Assembly: GCA_947304585.1 (NCBI GenBank) | Contig: CAMZBI010000018.1 | Span: 1 to 40,837 of the forward strand | Origin: an uncultured Clostridia bacterium | GTDB taxonomy: Bacteria; Bacillota; Clostridia; UBA1212 | Direction of reading: 5' to 3' | Length of the DNA stretch: 40,837 bases | Part shown: positions 28,679 through 38,130 of the stretch, one piece after another | Layout of the letters: the number at the start of each line of letters is the position of its first letter | Numbering within the stretch: position 1 is the first letter of the stretch | Notes under the pieces: generated by a model | The model's input: only the letters and a program-made list of their open reading frames with translations | Told to the model about the DNA's origin: nothing | Databases searched by the model: none | Made by a program: the position numbers and the translations under genes

Positions 28679-31600
28679 TAAAGATTTTAGAGAGGCACTG
28701 TCTGAGATCGTAAACGACGGGGAAAGGATGCCCGCCGAAGAGATCGTTGCAAACAGAAAGAGAAAAAACAGACGGATCGCAGGCATTTCGGCGGCGGTCG
28801 GTTCTGCGTTCGTCATTGTGGCTGTGGTGATAGTGACCGTTCTTCTTTTTGGCGGCTCTCCTGCAGGGCCACTGGATCCCGGCGGAGAAAACCTGCCCGA
28901 TCCCGGAAAGACGGTTTTTAACGGCGGGGAGTATTCCGGCAGCGCTGCGAATCTTCCTCCCGAACTTGCCAAGGTGAAGATCACCGTTGAAGGCTCCTCC
29001 CGGGGTTCAATGCCTGTGGACGGGTCGTTTATCGTTGAGACCTCCGGGGAGACCGACGCGGAAACCCTTGCGGAATACCTCACGGTGACGCCGGCAATTG
29101 CCACGTCGGTGACAAAGCTTTCCTCAAACACTTTCAAAGTATCCCCCGCCTCGGGAAATCTCGTGGCAGGGCAGATATACAAACTGACGCTGGGCGATCC
29201 CGAGAATCCTGCGGCATCCTACGCTTTCCAGACCGAAAAGGGCCTTGTGCCGGAGCAGATGTTCCCCGGTGACAGGACCGTCAACGTGCCTGTAAACACC
29301 GGAATTGAGGTCAGTTTTTCGGAAACGGTTGACATTGGCGGCGAAAAGGATCCCTTTACTATAACTCCTGCTGTCAAGGGCCGGTTCTCGGTCTACCCCG
29401 ACGGAAAGACTGTTCTTTTCCTCCCCGATTCAAACCTTGACTACGACACTGTTTACACGGTGACGGTGAGCAGCGGAATAAAGAGCCGCTCCGGAAAGGT
29501 TTTTGAAGGCGAAAAAAAGGCGGTTTTCAGGACCTCCACAAAAGAATACGAAAGTGATCCGCACTATAACTCTCAGGAATACGTCCGGATAAGCATGTAT
29601 ACCGACAGGGATTTGATATTCTCTCCGGGTCAGGCCGCGTACGTGAGTTTTTACGCATACGCCAATACCGGCAAGACCGTAAAAATGACCTGCGACCTCT
29701 TTTCTTTCGAGTCCGCAAAGCAGGCTGCAGCGGCAATTATTGAGTGTGAGAAGAGGGCGGGAGACAGTCAGAACGCCGATATTGACGTTTCGAAACTTAA
29801 CAAGATCGGCTCCTTCACCCCCGAAATAGATAACGATTCGAACATGCTGTATACGGTGAATTTCGGCGGAGGCCTTGCCAAGGGCATATATCTTGCCAAG
29901 ATCACCTCAGAAGCGACAGGTAAAAACGGAAAGACGGTCAGCAGCACAAAGTCGGTGGTCCTCCAGATATCCGAACTCAGACCTTACACGGTCTCCTCTG
30001 ACGGCAAGACCTACGTCTGGATCAACAGCACCGGAAGCGGGCCCGTTAAAGACGCGGAATTGGCGTTTGCAGGGCTTAACATATTTACCGGCTGGGATTC
30101 GGAGGTGTCTGCTGAGACAAAAACTGCAAAAACCGACGGCTCCGGACTTGCCATGATCGAAAGCAAAGACTGCGATTACGCCGTCATAACAGTTGAAAAA
30201 GGCGGGGACGCATTGGTCCTTTGCGCCGTGATCGAGCCCGAGGACACTTACGATTACTACATGAGCTACGTTTTCACCGACAGAGAGGTGTATTTTGCCG
30301 ACGATACGGTGAATTTCAGCGGATTTGTAACGGATTCCTTTGGCTGCGGCATCCCGGACCGCCTCTATCTCCGGACAGGCCTTTCGTCCGAAAAGACTCC
30401 GGTGGACGTTGACAAAAACGGCTTCTTCCAAGGCTCTCTGGCTTACAGCAACTGCTCAACGGGCTATTTTTTGCTCGCGTTCTGCGATGAGGACGGCAAC
30501 GTGGTGACGGGCAGGTCTTTCCGGATCACCGAGGAGCAGAAGCCTCAGTACACCGCAAGCGTCAGCTTTGACAAACTCTTCTACCGCCGGGGCGAGAAGA
30601 TCAACGTGACGGTGACCGCCACCTTTTTCGACGGAACTCCCGCCGAGGGCCTTGAATTCCGCTGCCGTCTGAGCAATTTCGGAGAGGATTCCGTGACGGT
30701 AAAGACCAACGCCAAAGGCGAGGCGAAGGTGACCTTCAAGCCAAGGAATCTGACCCCAAGAGAAGTCTCCGGCACAGACCCGCTGACCCTCTGTTTTTAC
30801 GCGGAACTTGAAAATTACGAGACCCAGACCCTCTACGTTTCATCTTCCGTCCGCTATTTCCACTCGGACTATGCCATTGGCGTGGAGAGGAGCGAGAATG
30901 CGTCGGTGATGACTCTGAACAAGAGAGACACTTCAGGTATTAACACTGCCGCCGATCTTGCATGGCCGGCTTTTCCGGGAAATACAACTGGCGAGCCCCT
31001 CAAAGCAAAGGACGCTCTGTCATACACGCTGGTGAAGCATGTGATCACGAAGACGGAGAGGACCAGGTACAACACCTATACGAAACAGAGCGAAAAATAC
31101 TACACGTACGACGTCACGAGGTCTAACGTTGAGACCGGCACAAAATCTTTTGTGAACGGTATCGCGGAGTTTGCCCTCCACAAGGTCACCGGTTTTGACG
31201 GTTATTACACGTACGAGGTGTCTTTCTACGACGACACGAGCAAGATCACCTATGAATATACCCTGAACGGAACTGCGGGGGACCGGAACAACAGTTATGC
31301 CGGCGAAAACAACGGCGACGGCCTCAGCGTGCAGCTGAATGCGGAGTCCTATTCCGTGAATGATACGGTGGAGGCAAGGGCTCAGATGCACTCCAAAACG
31401 ATGGATGCACTGTTTGTCACTCTGGCCAATGGCATTGAAGGCGTAAGCTACGGCTCTTCAATAAGCTTTACGTATACCAACGATATGATAGCCCGGGGCG
31501 AGGTGGCTGCCGTGGTATTCCTGCCCGATACCGGCGAGTATACGCCCGCAGTCGTGAGTCTCAAGTACAATACGGAAGCCGCTGCTCTGAAGCCTGAAAT

Positions 31601-33956
31601 TTCTACATCCGCCAACGTTTACAGACCCGGCGAAAAGGCTGTCGTCAACATCAAAGTGCCCGGAGTGGCCGGCGGCTTTGCGGTGGTGAGCGTTGTCGAC
31701 GAAGCCTGCTTCGCCCTGGGAGACCAGACCCTGGATCCGCTGCATCTGTTTGTAAGTTCCTCCAGGTCGATCAAGGACAACGCATATTACGATTATTACG
31801 GCTACGGCAACCTGGGCCCCCATGTCAGTTTCAACCGGAGGTTTACCCCCGCGGCAGCCTATTCCTATCAGCGGACGGGCAGCGATGAAAAGTACAGCGT
31901 GAATGACGGGGGCATGCCGGAGTCTACCGAAGCGCCGGGCAGCACGGGCGACGGCGGAGACAGCTGGTACGTCAGGCAGTATTTTGCGGACAACCCGGTC
32001 TACAGCGTGGTGGAACTTGACGAAAACGGCTGCGGCACACTGACCTTTACGGTACCCGACAACATCACAAGCTGGAGGATCTCCGCTCTCGCGTACTCCG
32101 GCATTGGCGGCAAAAACGGAGAAATAAGGATCGGTGCATCTGTTTCGGACGTAGTCTGCACCCAGCCTTTCTTCCTAAATATAGGAATTTGCGACCAGTA
32201 TATCCTCGGCGACACCATCTCTTTGAGCGCAAGGGCCTACGGACTTTCGGCAGAGGGCACCGTGAATTACACTGCGGTCCTCTCGGATCTCCTTGGCAAC
32301 GAAAAGGGAAGGGCAGCAGGCAGCACGGACTCGAAGGAGAGGTGCTGGCTGAAGTTCGAACTGGACGAGCCCGGAGAGTACCGGGTCACCGTTTACGGAT
32401 CCTGCGGCAACGCCAAGGACGCCCTTGTGGCTGAATTCAGCCTTGTGAAGACCGCCGTGTCTGCGGACGTGAGCAGGACGGTCACCGTCTCGGAACTCAA
32501 AAACATAAACCCTGTGAGCTACCCCGTGAGGCTTGTTTTCGCCAACAGGACCCCCGCCAATGACTTCTACGAGAGGATCACGGCAATCCTTTCCCAGAAC
32601 CGGGGAAGCGGCAGGACCGACGAATACGCAGCCCTTTACGCGGCTGCAGCGGCCCGTGAGCAGCTCTACGGCGAAAATACCCTGGAAACACAGGAGAGCC
32701 TCATGAGGCTTCTCAAAAATAACATCTACACGGTAAGCGGGCAGTTCCGCCTGTTCCCCTACTCGGAGCCTGACGCAAGGCTCACAGCTTCTGTGATGTC
32801 TCTGGGCCTGCCTTTTGAATCACACATCAAGCAGGTCATTTCTATAGGCTGCCTTGCCGCTGTCAGCGAGAGGGAGCAGGAGTCTCCCGAGGTATTGGCG
32901 GCAAACGTTGCGACGCTGGCGGCCCTTGGCGAGCCCGTCTTAGACACCCTTTATGCGATCGCAGACACCGCCGGAAACTACTCCCCTGAGGCAAAACTCT
33001 GGCTGGCCCTTGGCTTCGCACTCTGCGGAGACTACCCTGCCGCCAGCGACATCTATTCAGGCGTGAAGGCCGAGCTCGGCGTTGAGGACAGTGATTACGG
33101 CACTCTGAAATTTGCCGCGGATGACTTTGACTCAACGGTGTCCCTGACCTGCCTTGCCCTCATGAACGCTTCCCGCATTGCCCGGGACGACGCCGCAAAG
33201 CTTGCGCTCTGGCTCTCCGGCAACAGATCCGACAACGTCTCCGACAGGATCGCTCTTGCGAGCTACCTGAAATTCTTCCTGCCGGAAAAGATCGACGAGC
33301 CCCTGGAATTCACCTATTCTCTTGGCGAAACCGTGGAATCCGTGAGCCTTGCCTCCGGCCGCAGCTTCACTCTGACCCTTTCCAAGTCTGAACTGGACGC
33401 TCTGACGCTGAGCCTGCCGGACGACGCCAAGGTGGGTGTTTCCTACAGAGGCACCATGGAAGAGGCCCTCGCCGGCGGCCACACCGAGGACGAAAAGATC
33501 ACCGTGACCAAGACAATGGCCAATGACTCCCGGGGCAACTGCATCGTGACCCTGAGGATCAAAGGCACCTCCACCCGTGTCAGCGAATACTTTGAACTCT
33601 ACGACCTGATCCCCTCCGGCGCAAGATTCTTCGCCCTTGATTCAAAGGGCTATGCTACCTATGACTCAGGCACGGTCCGGGCCTCTGCTTACATCTACAA
33701 CCGGAACGGCCAGCACATGACCGGCGGCGTCAGTGTGTACAACAGCATCTACAGGGACGAGAAGGACTGGAGAAGGGTCGAGTGCCCCGAATACAAGTTT
33801 GACATCTCGGTCTCCTACGTGATCCGGGGCGCCGTTGAAGGTCGCTTTATCGCAGAGAGCGCCTACGTGAGAAACGTTAGGACAGGACTGTTCAGCTTGT
33901 CGGAGAGAACCGTTGTGACGATCGACGAGAAGAATGGGTTTGCCTTCGGCAAGTGA
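28671..33956 (+). CDS. Membrane-anchored alpha-2-macroglobulin-like protein with SbsA-type Ig domain
   Basis: A 1761-residue protein: 36 cytosolic residues, one membrane segment (about 37-60), then a large outside part. Residues about 80-290 hold SbsA/Big_5-like domains (NVPVNTGIEVSFSETVDI, GKTVLFLPDSNLDYDTVYTV). A2M N-terminal macroglobulin modules follow, and the A2M core segment PDNITSWRISALAYSG begins near residue 1129. I find no CxEQ thioester motif, so it cannot trap proteases covalently in the usual way. The C-terminal helical domain ends in a beta domain. AAGGAGG and ATG 28671 overlap the sigma-like stop, so the short cytosolic tail could act on that regulator. The last codons lie in the hairpin array. 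Confidence 0.82.
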   Translation: MSNKDFREALSEIVNDGERMPAEEIVANRKRKNRRIAGISAAVGSAFVIVAVVIVTVLLFGGSPAGPLDPGGENLPDPGKTVFNGGEYSGSAANLPPELAKVKITVEGSSRGSMPVDGSFIVETSGETDAETLAEYLTVTPAIATSVTKLSSNTFKVSPASGNLVAGQIYKLTLGDPENPAASYAFQTEKGLVPEQMFPGDRTVNVPVNTGIEVSFSETVDIGGEKDPFTITPAVKGRFSVYPDGKTVLFLPDSNLDYDTVYTVTVSSGIKSRSGKVFEGEKKAVFRTSTKEYESDPHYNSQEYVRISMYTDRDLIFSPGQAAYVSFYAYANTGKTVKMTCDLFSFESAKQAAAAIIECEKRAGDSQNADIDVSKLNKIGSFTPEIDNDSNMLYTVNFGGGLAKGIYLAKITSEATGKNGKTVSSTKSVVLQISELRPYTVSSDGKTYVWINSTGSGPVKDAELAFAGLNIFTGWDSEVSAETKTAKTDGSGLAMIESKDCDYAVITVEKGGDALVLCAVIEPEDTYDYYMSYVFTDREVYFADDTVNFSGFVTDSFGCGIPDRLYLRTGLSSEKTPVDVDKNGFFQGSLAYSNCSTGYFLLAFCDEDGNVVTGRSFRITEEQKPQYTASVSFDKLFYRRGEKINVTVTATFFDGTPAEGLEFRCRLSNFGEDSVTVKTNAKGEAKVTFKPRNLTPREVSGTDPLTLCFYAELENYETQTLYVSSSVRYFHSDYAIGVERSENASVMTLNKRDTSGINTAADLAWPAFPGNTTGEPLKAKDALSYTLVKHVITKTERTRYNTYTKQSEKYYTYDVTRSNVETGTKSFVNGIAEFALHKVTGFDGYYTYEVSFYDDTSKITYEYTLNGTAGDRNNSYAGENNGDGLSVQLNAESYSVNDTVEARAQMHSKTMDALFVTLANGIEGVSYGSSISFTYTNDMIARGEVAAVVFLPDTGEYTPAVVSLKYNTEAAALKPEISTSANVYRPGEKAVVNIKVPGVAGGFAVVSVVDEACFALGDQTLDPLHLFVSSSRSIKDNAYYDYYGYGNLGPHVSFNRRFTPAAAYSYQRTGSDEKYSVNDGGMPESTEAPGSTGDGGDSWYVRQYFADNPVYSVVELDENGCGTLTFTVPDNITSWRISALAYSGIGGKNGEIRIGASVSDVVCTQPFFLNIGICDQYILGDTISLSARAYGLSAEGTVNYTAVLSDLLGNEKGRAAGSTDSKERCWLKFELDEPGEYRVTVYGSCGNAKDALVAEFSLVKTAVSADVSRTVTVSELKNINPVSYPVRLVFANRTPANDFYERITAILSQNRGSGRTDEYAALYAAAAAREQLYGENTLETQESLMRLLKNNIYTVSGQFRLFPYSEPDARLTASVMSLGLPFESHIKQVISIGCLAAVSEREQESPEVLAANVATLAALGEPVLDTLYAIADTAGNYSPEAKLWLALGFALCGDYPAASDIYSGVKAELGVEDSDYGTLKFAADDFDSTVSLTCLALMNASRIARDDAAKLALWLSGNRSDNVSDRIALASYLKFFLPEKIDEPLEFTYSLGETVESVSLASGRSFTLTLSKSELDALTLSLPDDAKVGVSYRGTMEEALAGGHTEDEKITVTKTMANDSRGNCIVTLRIKGTSTRVSEYFELYDLIPSGARFFALDSKGYATYDSGTVRASAYIYNRNGQHMTGGVSVYNSIYRDEKDWRRVECPEYKFDISVSYVIRGAVEGRFIAESAYVRNVRTGLFSLSERTVVTIDEKNGFAFGK

Positions 33957-34164
33957 GCGCGCCTGACGGCGCGAGTGGGTGCGACGCAATCGTCGCAAGT
34001 GGGTGTGCCTGCGGCGCAAGTGAGCGTGTCTGACGGCGCGAGTGGGTGCGGCTGACGCCGCAAGTGGGTGAGCCTGCGGCACAAGTGAGCGTGCCTGACG
34101 GCACGAGTGGGGCGCCTTCGTCGAGTGGGTGCGCCTGCGGCGCAAGTGATCGCGGCTCCGCCGC
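33942..34164 (+). repeat. Array of about eleven short hairpin units with covarying stems
   Basis: Units of about 20-24 bp, each a GC-rich 5-6 bp hairpin plus the linker AAGTGGGT/AGTGAGC. Stems differ but keep pairing: CGCGCC/GGCGCG, GCGACG/CGTCGC, GCGGC/GCCGC, GTGCC/GGCAC, GCGCC/GGCGC. The first unit, GCCTTCGGCAAGTGAGC, is the 3' end of the A2M gene and provides its TGA stop (33954-33956). One unit (near 34111) is degenerate. The stretch 33957-34297 has no gene, only this array, a terminator and the next promoter. Confidence 0.8.
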
Positions 34165-34217
34165 ACCGCAACTATACACTGTTCACTAATAACTAAAAAC
34201 CAACCCAAATCCAAGAT

Positions 34218-34258
34218 ACCGGGGACTGCTGCCAGACCGTAGCGTTCCCGGTGTTTTT
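34218..34258 (+). terminator. Intrinsic terminator of the A2M operon
   Basis: ACCGGGGA (34218-34225) pairs with TTCCCGGT (34245-34252), one G-U, then G and five T. Confidence 0.7.
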
Positions 34259-34262
34259 CTGC

Positions 34263-34268
34263 TATAAT
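34263..34268 (+). promoter_or_regulatory. -10 box of the 34298 gene
   Basis: A perfect TATAAT 30 bases before the ATG at 34298; no clear -35, and it directly follows the A2M terminator. Confidence 0.5.
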
Positions 34269-34297
34269 TCCACTAAGATCATTCCCGGAGGGAACAA

Positions 34298-34774
34298 ATG
34301 GTTTACGCCGCAATAGACTCGGAAAGCAAACAAAACTACACATATCTGAAAGAGATATTCTCTGCTCTTGAAAACCGGCAGAGAGACTTCAACTGGCTGA
34401 TTACTGACTGCGAAGTGCGGCCCGACAGCAGCGAACTTGACGCATTTAACCGGGCGGAATACAGTTTTATCAGCGGCGACAAACTGACTGAAATCGTTGA
34501 AAAGAACGACAGCCAATGGATCTGGGGCGTACTCTGCGGGTTTGAAAAGGATATCCCGGAGGAACGGATACTTGGCTATGAGCTTCCGAAAGCCTGCGAC
34601 CCGGGGTTTTGGCGGGAATCGGTCAAAATGCAGCACTCACTCTCGACAATCGAAATCGTCGCCTTCGACAGCAGCTCCGTTCTTCTGTTCAGCAGTAAAA
34701 AGGAATTTGTCGAGATGTTTCGGAAAGAGTTCCCAGAATGCGAAGATTTGAGGGAGTATAACAGGAAGAACTGA
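34298..34774 (+). CDS. Hypothetical protein
   Basis: A 158-residue soluble protein of no family I recognise. It is Trp- and acid-rich (FNWLITDCEVRPDSSELDAFN, SQWIWGVLCGFEKDI) with a C-terminal strand-helix segment, STIEIVAFDSSSVLLFSSKKEFVEMFRKEFPE. Distant likeness to immunity-type small proteins is a guess only. GGAGGG upstream supports the start. It has its own -10 box and no obvious partner. Confidence 0.75.
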   Translation: MVYAAIDSESKQNYTYLKEIFSALENRQRDFNWLITDCEVRPDSSELDAFNRAEYSFISGDKLTEIVEKNDSQWIWGVLCGFEKDIPEERILGYELPKACDPGFWRESVKMQHSLSTIEIVAFDSSSVLLFSSKKEFVEMFRKEFPECEDLREYNRKN

Positions 34775-34853
34775 CAGTCATAACCGGCTGCACTTAAATC
34801 CCTTGACCCCTGTTCCTTTTTCCAAAGAAAAAGACTACAATAGACTCCGCCGG

Positions 34854-34889
34854 GAACCCCGCGACTTGATGCGAACCCCAGCGATTTGA
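34854..34889 (+). repeat. Imperfect direct repeat upstream of msrC
   Basis: GAACCCCGCGACTTGA (34854-34869) and GAACCCCAGCGATTTGA (34873-34889), about 19 bp apart, upstream of the sulfoxide reductase gene. Possibly a tandem binding site. Confidence 0.45.
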
Positions 34890-34962
34890 GACAAAATCAA
34901 TCCCGACACAGCTACGGCCGTGTAAACAAATCAAGAATTGTCCTAAAGAAAGGCGAAATACC

Positions 34963-35439
34963 ATGAAAGACTTCAGCGAATTACTTGCCAAGGCAAAGGC
35001 CCTTGCCGAGGACAACCCCTGGCCAATTTCGGCTTTTGCCAACCTCAGCTCCCTCATCTACAACGAACTTGAGGACGTCAGCTGGGCGGGTTTTTATCTT
35101 GCTGAGAGTTATATTAAGAGCACCGAGGCGCAGGATAGCGACAGGCTGCTCCTTGGTCCATTCTGCGGAAAACCTGCCTGCATAGTGATCCCCTTCGGCA
35201 AGGGAGTTTGCGGCACCGCCGCGGCCGCCAAAGAAACAATAGCAGTTAAAGACATTGAGTTGTTCCCCGGGCACATCGCCTGCGACGAGGGCAGCCGCTC
35301 CGAGATCGTTGTCCCTGTGATAAAGGCGGACAAGGTCATTGGCGTTCTTGACATCGACAGCTACAGGACCGGAAGGTTTGGCGATGATGAAAAAATCCTG
35401 CTGGAGGCGGTAGTCAGGATGCTGGAAAAGGAGCTGTAA
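34963..35439 (+). CDS. msrC: Free methionine-(R)-sulfoxide reductase (GAF domain)
   Basis: A 158-residue GAF-domain enzyme that reduces free Met-(R)-O. The Cys set C73, C83 and C107 (in GKPAC, GKGVCGTA, GHIACDEGS) has the same 10- and 24-residue spacing as the E. coli enzyme; an extra Cys68 is present. The segment SRSEIVVPV is typical. AAAGGCGA lies upstream. It is three bases before the MsrA-PepT frame, so the two redox-repair activities are co-expressed. Confidence 0.9.
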   Translation: MKDFSELLAKAKALAEDNPWPISAFANLSSLIYNELEDVSWAGFYLAESYIKSTEAQDSDRLLLGPFCGKPACIVIPFGKGVCGTAAAAKETIAVKDIELFPGHIACDEGSRSEIVVPVIKADKVIGVLDIDSYRTGRFGDDEKILLEAVVRMLEKEL

Positions 35440-35442
35440 ACC

Positions 35443-37158
35443 ATGAAACAGGCGTATTTTGCGGGCGGGTGCTTTTGGTGCATTGGCGGCTTTTTTGAGG
35501 AGATGGCGGGGGTGAAGTCCGTCACAAGCGGTTACAGCGGCGGCGACGAGCCGGAGCCCTCCTACGAGGACGTGAAGGCACAAAAAACGGGCCACCGGGA
35601 GACTATAAAGATCGAATACGACGGGAATCTGATTGGCTTTAAGGACCTCCTTGACTTTTTCATTGCCAATGTAGACCCTTTTGACGGCGGAGGCCAGTTC
35701 ATCGACAGGGGGCGGTCGTATACCTTGGCGGTTTATTACACCTGCGAAGAGGACAGAAAGATTGCCGAAGAGGCGGTGGAAAAGCTGAGAGATGAGAGCC
35801 GGAAAGAGGTGTTCATTGCCGTGGAGCCCTTCAAAAGCTTTTACGAAGCCGAGGACAGACACCAGCACTACAGCCTGAGGCACCCAGAGGAATTTGAGAA
35901 AGAACTTGAGGAATCCGGAAGAAGGAGACAGAAAATGGACCTTACAGAGAGATTTTTGGAATACGTGAGAATGCACACCACCAGCAATGAGGACTGCGAA
36001 GACACGCCTTCGACGAAGAGGCAGTTTGAACTTGGCAAAAGGCTGGCGGCGGAGCTTCGGGAGATCGGCGTTGACGATGCGGCGGTGGACGAACTTTGCT
36101 ACGTTTACGGCCACATTCCGGCAACACCGGGCCGGGAGGATGCGCCGGCGATCGGTTTCATTGCCCACATGGACACTGCGCCGGATTTTTCCGGGGAAAA
36201 CGCGGATCCGAGGGTGATCGAAAACTATGACGGCGGGGATATCGTTCTCGGCACGTCGGGACGGGTCATTGCCAATAAAGACTTCCCCCACCTTAAAACT
36301 CTTAAAGGGAAGACCCTGATCGTGACAGACGGCAGGACCCTCCTTGGCGGCGACGACAAGGCAGGCTGCGCGGAGATCATGGCTGCGGCGGAGGAACTCA
36401 TAAAAAGCGGCAGACCCCACGGCAAGATCTGCATCGGTTTTACCCCCGACGAGGAGATCGGAAGAGGGGCGGACCACTTCTCTGTGGAGCGGTTCGGGGC
36501 GAAATATGCCTATACCGTTGACGGCGGCCCGGTGAACATGGTGGAGTACGAGACTTTCAACGCCGCCAAGGCCATATTTAACATTAACGGCTTCAACGTC
36601 CACCCCGGCAGCGCCAAGGATATTATGATCAACGCCCAGCTGGTGGCAATGGAGATCAACGAAAGCCTGCCCAAGGGAGAGACACCGAGGGACACCTCCG
36701 GCTACGAGGGCTTTTACCACCTCTGCCGCATGGAAGGGGATGTGGAGAAGGCTTTCCTCTACTACATCATAAGGGACCACGACGCGGAAAAGTTTGTCTT
36801 GAGGAAGGCGATGATGCAGTCCGTTGCCCTCAAGATGAACGCAAAATATGGCGAGGGGACCGTGAAGGTCACGGTTACGGACCAGTACAGGAACATGGCG
36901 GAGGTCATAAAAGAAAACTTCCACCTCATCGACAACGCCATTGACGTGATAAAAGGCATTGGCCTGGATCCCGTGACTGAACCTGTTCGGGGCGGAACCG
37001 ACGGGGCAAGGCTTTCCTTCATGGGGCTTCCCTGCCCGAACCTTGGCACCGGCACCTATGCGATGCACGGTCCTTACGAGCACACCTGCGTCGAGGAAAT
37101 GAGGGACTCGGTCAAAATTATTCTCGGAATTATAGAGAAATACGCGAATGTCAGGTGA
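35443..37158 (+). CDS. MsrA and peptidase T (PepT) in one open frame
   Basis: A 571-residue frame with two complete enzymes. Residues 1-160 are MsrA, reducing protein and free Met-(S)-O: GGCFWC with catalytic Cys10, and YSGGDEPEPSYEDV. Residues 165-571 are the M20 tripeptidase PepT: FIAHMDTAPD, LLGGDDKAG, FTPDEEIGRG, RGGTDGARLS and CPNLGTGTYAMHGPYEH. The PepT part begins at an ATG (35935) that keeps its own AAGGAG at 35922-35927, seven bases away. The MsrA stop may thus have been lost and the internal start may still make free PepT. Both domains keep their active-site residues. Confidence 0.85.
   Translation: MKQAYFAGGCFWCIGGFFEEMAGVKSVTSGYSGGDEPEPSYEDVKAQKTGHRETIKIEYDGNLIGFKDLLDFFIANVDPFDGGGQFIDRGRSYTLAVYYTCEEDRKIAEEAVEKLRDESRKEVFIAVEPFKSFYEAEDRHQHYSLRHPEEFEKELEESGRRRQKMDLTERFLEYVRMHTTSNEDCEDTPSTKRQFELGKRLAAELREIGVDDAAVDELCYVYGHIPATPGREDAPAIGFIAHMDTAPDFSGENADPRVIENYDGGDIVLGTSGRVIANKDFPHLKTLKGKTLIVTDGRTLLGGDDKAGCAEIMAAAEELIKSGRPHGKICIGFTPDEEIGRGADHFSVERFGAKYAYTVDGGPVNMVEYETFNAAKAIFNINGFNVHPGSAKDIMINAQLVAMEINESLPKGETPRDTSGYEGFYHLCRMEGDVEKAFLYYIIRDHDAEKFVLRKAMMQSVALKMNAKYGEGTVKVTVTDQYRNMAEVIKENFHLIDNAIDVIKGIGLDPVTEPVRGGTDGARLSFMGLPCPNLGTGTYAMHGPYEHTCVEEMRDSVKIILGIIEKYANVR
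35922..35937 (+). promoter_or_regulatory. Internal ribosome site and start codon at the PepT domain
   Basis: AAGGAG (35922-35927), seven bases, ATG (35935-35937), in frame with the upstream MsrA. This is a full Shine-Dalgarno start within an open frame, suggesting separate translation of PepT. Confidence 0.7.
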
Positions 37159-37167
37159 CGGAAGAAA

Positions 37168-38130
37168 TTGGCGGAAAGTTTTATCCACGAACTGAATATC
37201 GGCGGCGTGAAGCTTAAAAACAACGTGTTTCTGGCGCCTCTTGCGGGGGTTGCCGACAGCGCGTTCCGGACCGTGTGCATGGAAGAGGGTGCGGGGCTTT
37301 GCTTTTCGGAAATGATAAGCGCCAAAGGTGTCAGCTACGGAAGCGAGGGCAGCAAAAGGCTTGCTTACCACACCGCAGCGGAGGAGCCCTTTGCCGTCCA
37401 GATCTTCGGAAGGGAGCCGAATCTGATGGCTGATGCCGCAAGGTTTTTTGTGACTGAATTCGGAGCCTCGATCATCGACATCAACATGGGCTGTCCGGTG
37501 CCAAAGGTCTGCGGCAACCGGGAGGGCAGCTTCCTCATGACGGAGCCGGAGACCGTTTTTGAAATAGTTAAAGCCGTGGCGGAAAAAGCGGGAGTACCGG
37601 TGACCGTAAAAATGCGCCGGGGATACAGAAGCGGGAACGAACTGGCGCCGGAAATTGCGGAAATTTGCGAAAAAGCAGGGGCTTCCGCCGTGACGGTCCA
37701 CGGAAGATTCAGGGACCAGATGTACTCGGGCGTGAGCGACATTGGCGTCATTAAAAGAGTCAAAGAGCGGGTAAAGATCCCGGTGATAGCCAGCGGTGAT
37801 ATCGTCTCAAAAGAAAGTGCCGGGAAGGTCTTCGAGGAGACGGGCTGCGACGGGATAATGATCGGGCGGGGAGCCCTCGGCAATCCCTGGATATTCAGAA
37901 CACTGACCGGGGATGAGGAGATACTGCCGACTGCCGGGATGATCCGTGATACTTCTTTGCACCAGCTAGTACTGGAAATCGAAGAAAAGGGCGAAACAGT
38001 GGCGGTCCGGGAGATCAAGAAACATTTTGCCTGGTATGTGAAGGGCAGAAAAAATGCTGCGGCGCTGAGAAACGTTGCCTTCTCTGCGGAGACCCGGGAG
38101 GACCTTGTGGCGTTACTTGAGCACATTTAG
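37168..38130 (+). CDS. dusB: tRNA-dihydrouridine synthase (DusB-like)
   Basis: A 320-residue FMN enzyme that reduces uridine in the tRNA D-loop. Motifs: APLAGVADSAFR at the start, INMGCPVPKVCGNREGS with catalytic Cys, VTVKMRRGYR, VTVHGRFRDQMYSG, IASGDI and MIGRGALGNPWIF. Length fits DusB. The start is TTG 37168, 9 bases after the PepT stop, with only a weak ribosome site; an alternative internal start is possible. Probably the last gene of the msrC operon. Confidence 0.9.
   Translation: MAESFIHELNIGGVKLKNNVFLAPLAGVADSAFRTVCMEEGAGLCFSEMISAKGVSYGSEGSKRLAYHTAAEEPFAVQIFGREPNLMADAARFFVTEFGASIIDINMGCPVPKVCGNREGSFLMTEPETVFEIVKAVAEKAGVPVTVKMRRGYRSGNELAPEIAEICEKAGASAVTVHGRFRDQMYSGVSDIGVIKRVKERVKIPVIASGDIVSKESAGKVFEETGCDGIMIGRGALGNPWIFRTLTGDEEILPTAGMIRDTSLHQLVLEIEEKGETVAVREIKKHFAWYVKGRKNAAALRNVAFSAETREDLVALLEHI

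Noticed and set aside
33942..34164. CRISPR array
   Set aside because: Units are palindromic, vary in sequence, and have no unique spacers of 30-40 bp; no cas genes are near.
33666..34343. Minus-strand frames over the hairpin array encoding Arg/His/Pro-rich repeats
   Set aside because: The repetitive translation is a by-product of the palindromic DNA units; no ribosome site or domain supports coding.
34981..37701. A 906-residue minus-strand open frame
   Set aside because: It lies opposite msrC, MsrA-PepT and dusB, which have clear catalytic motifs; its translation has no recognisable domain and is the usual antisense shadow of GC-rich coding DNA.
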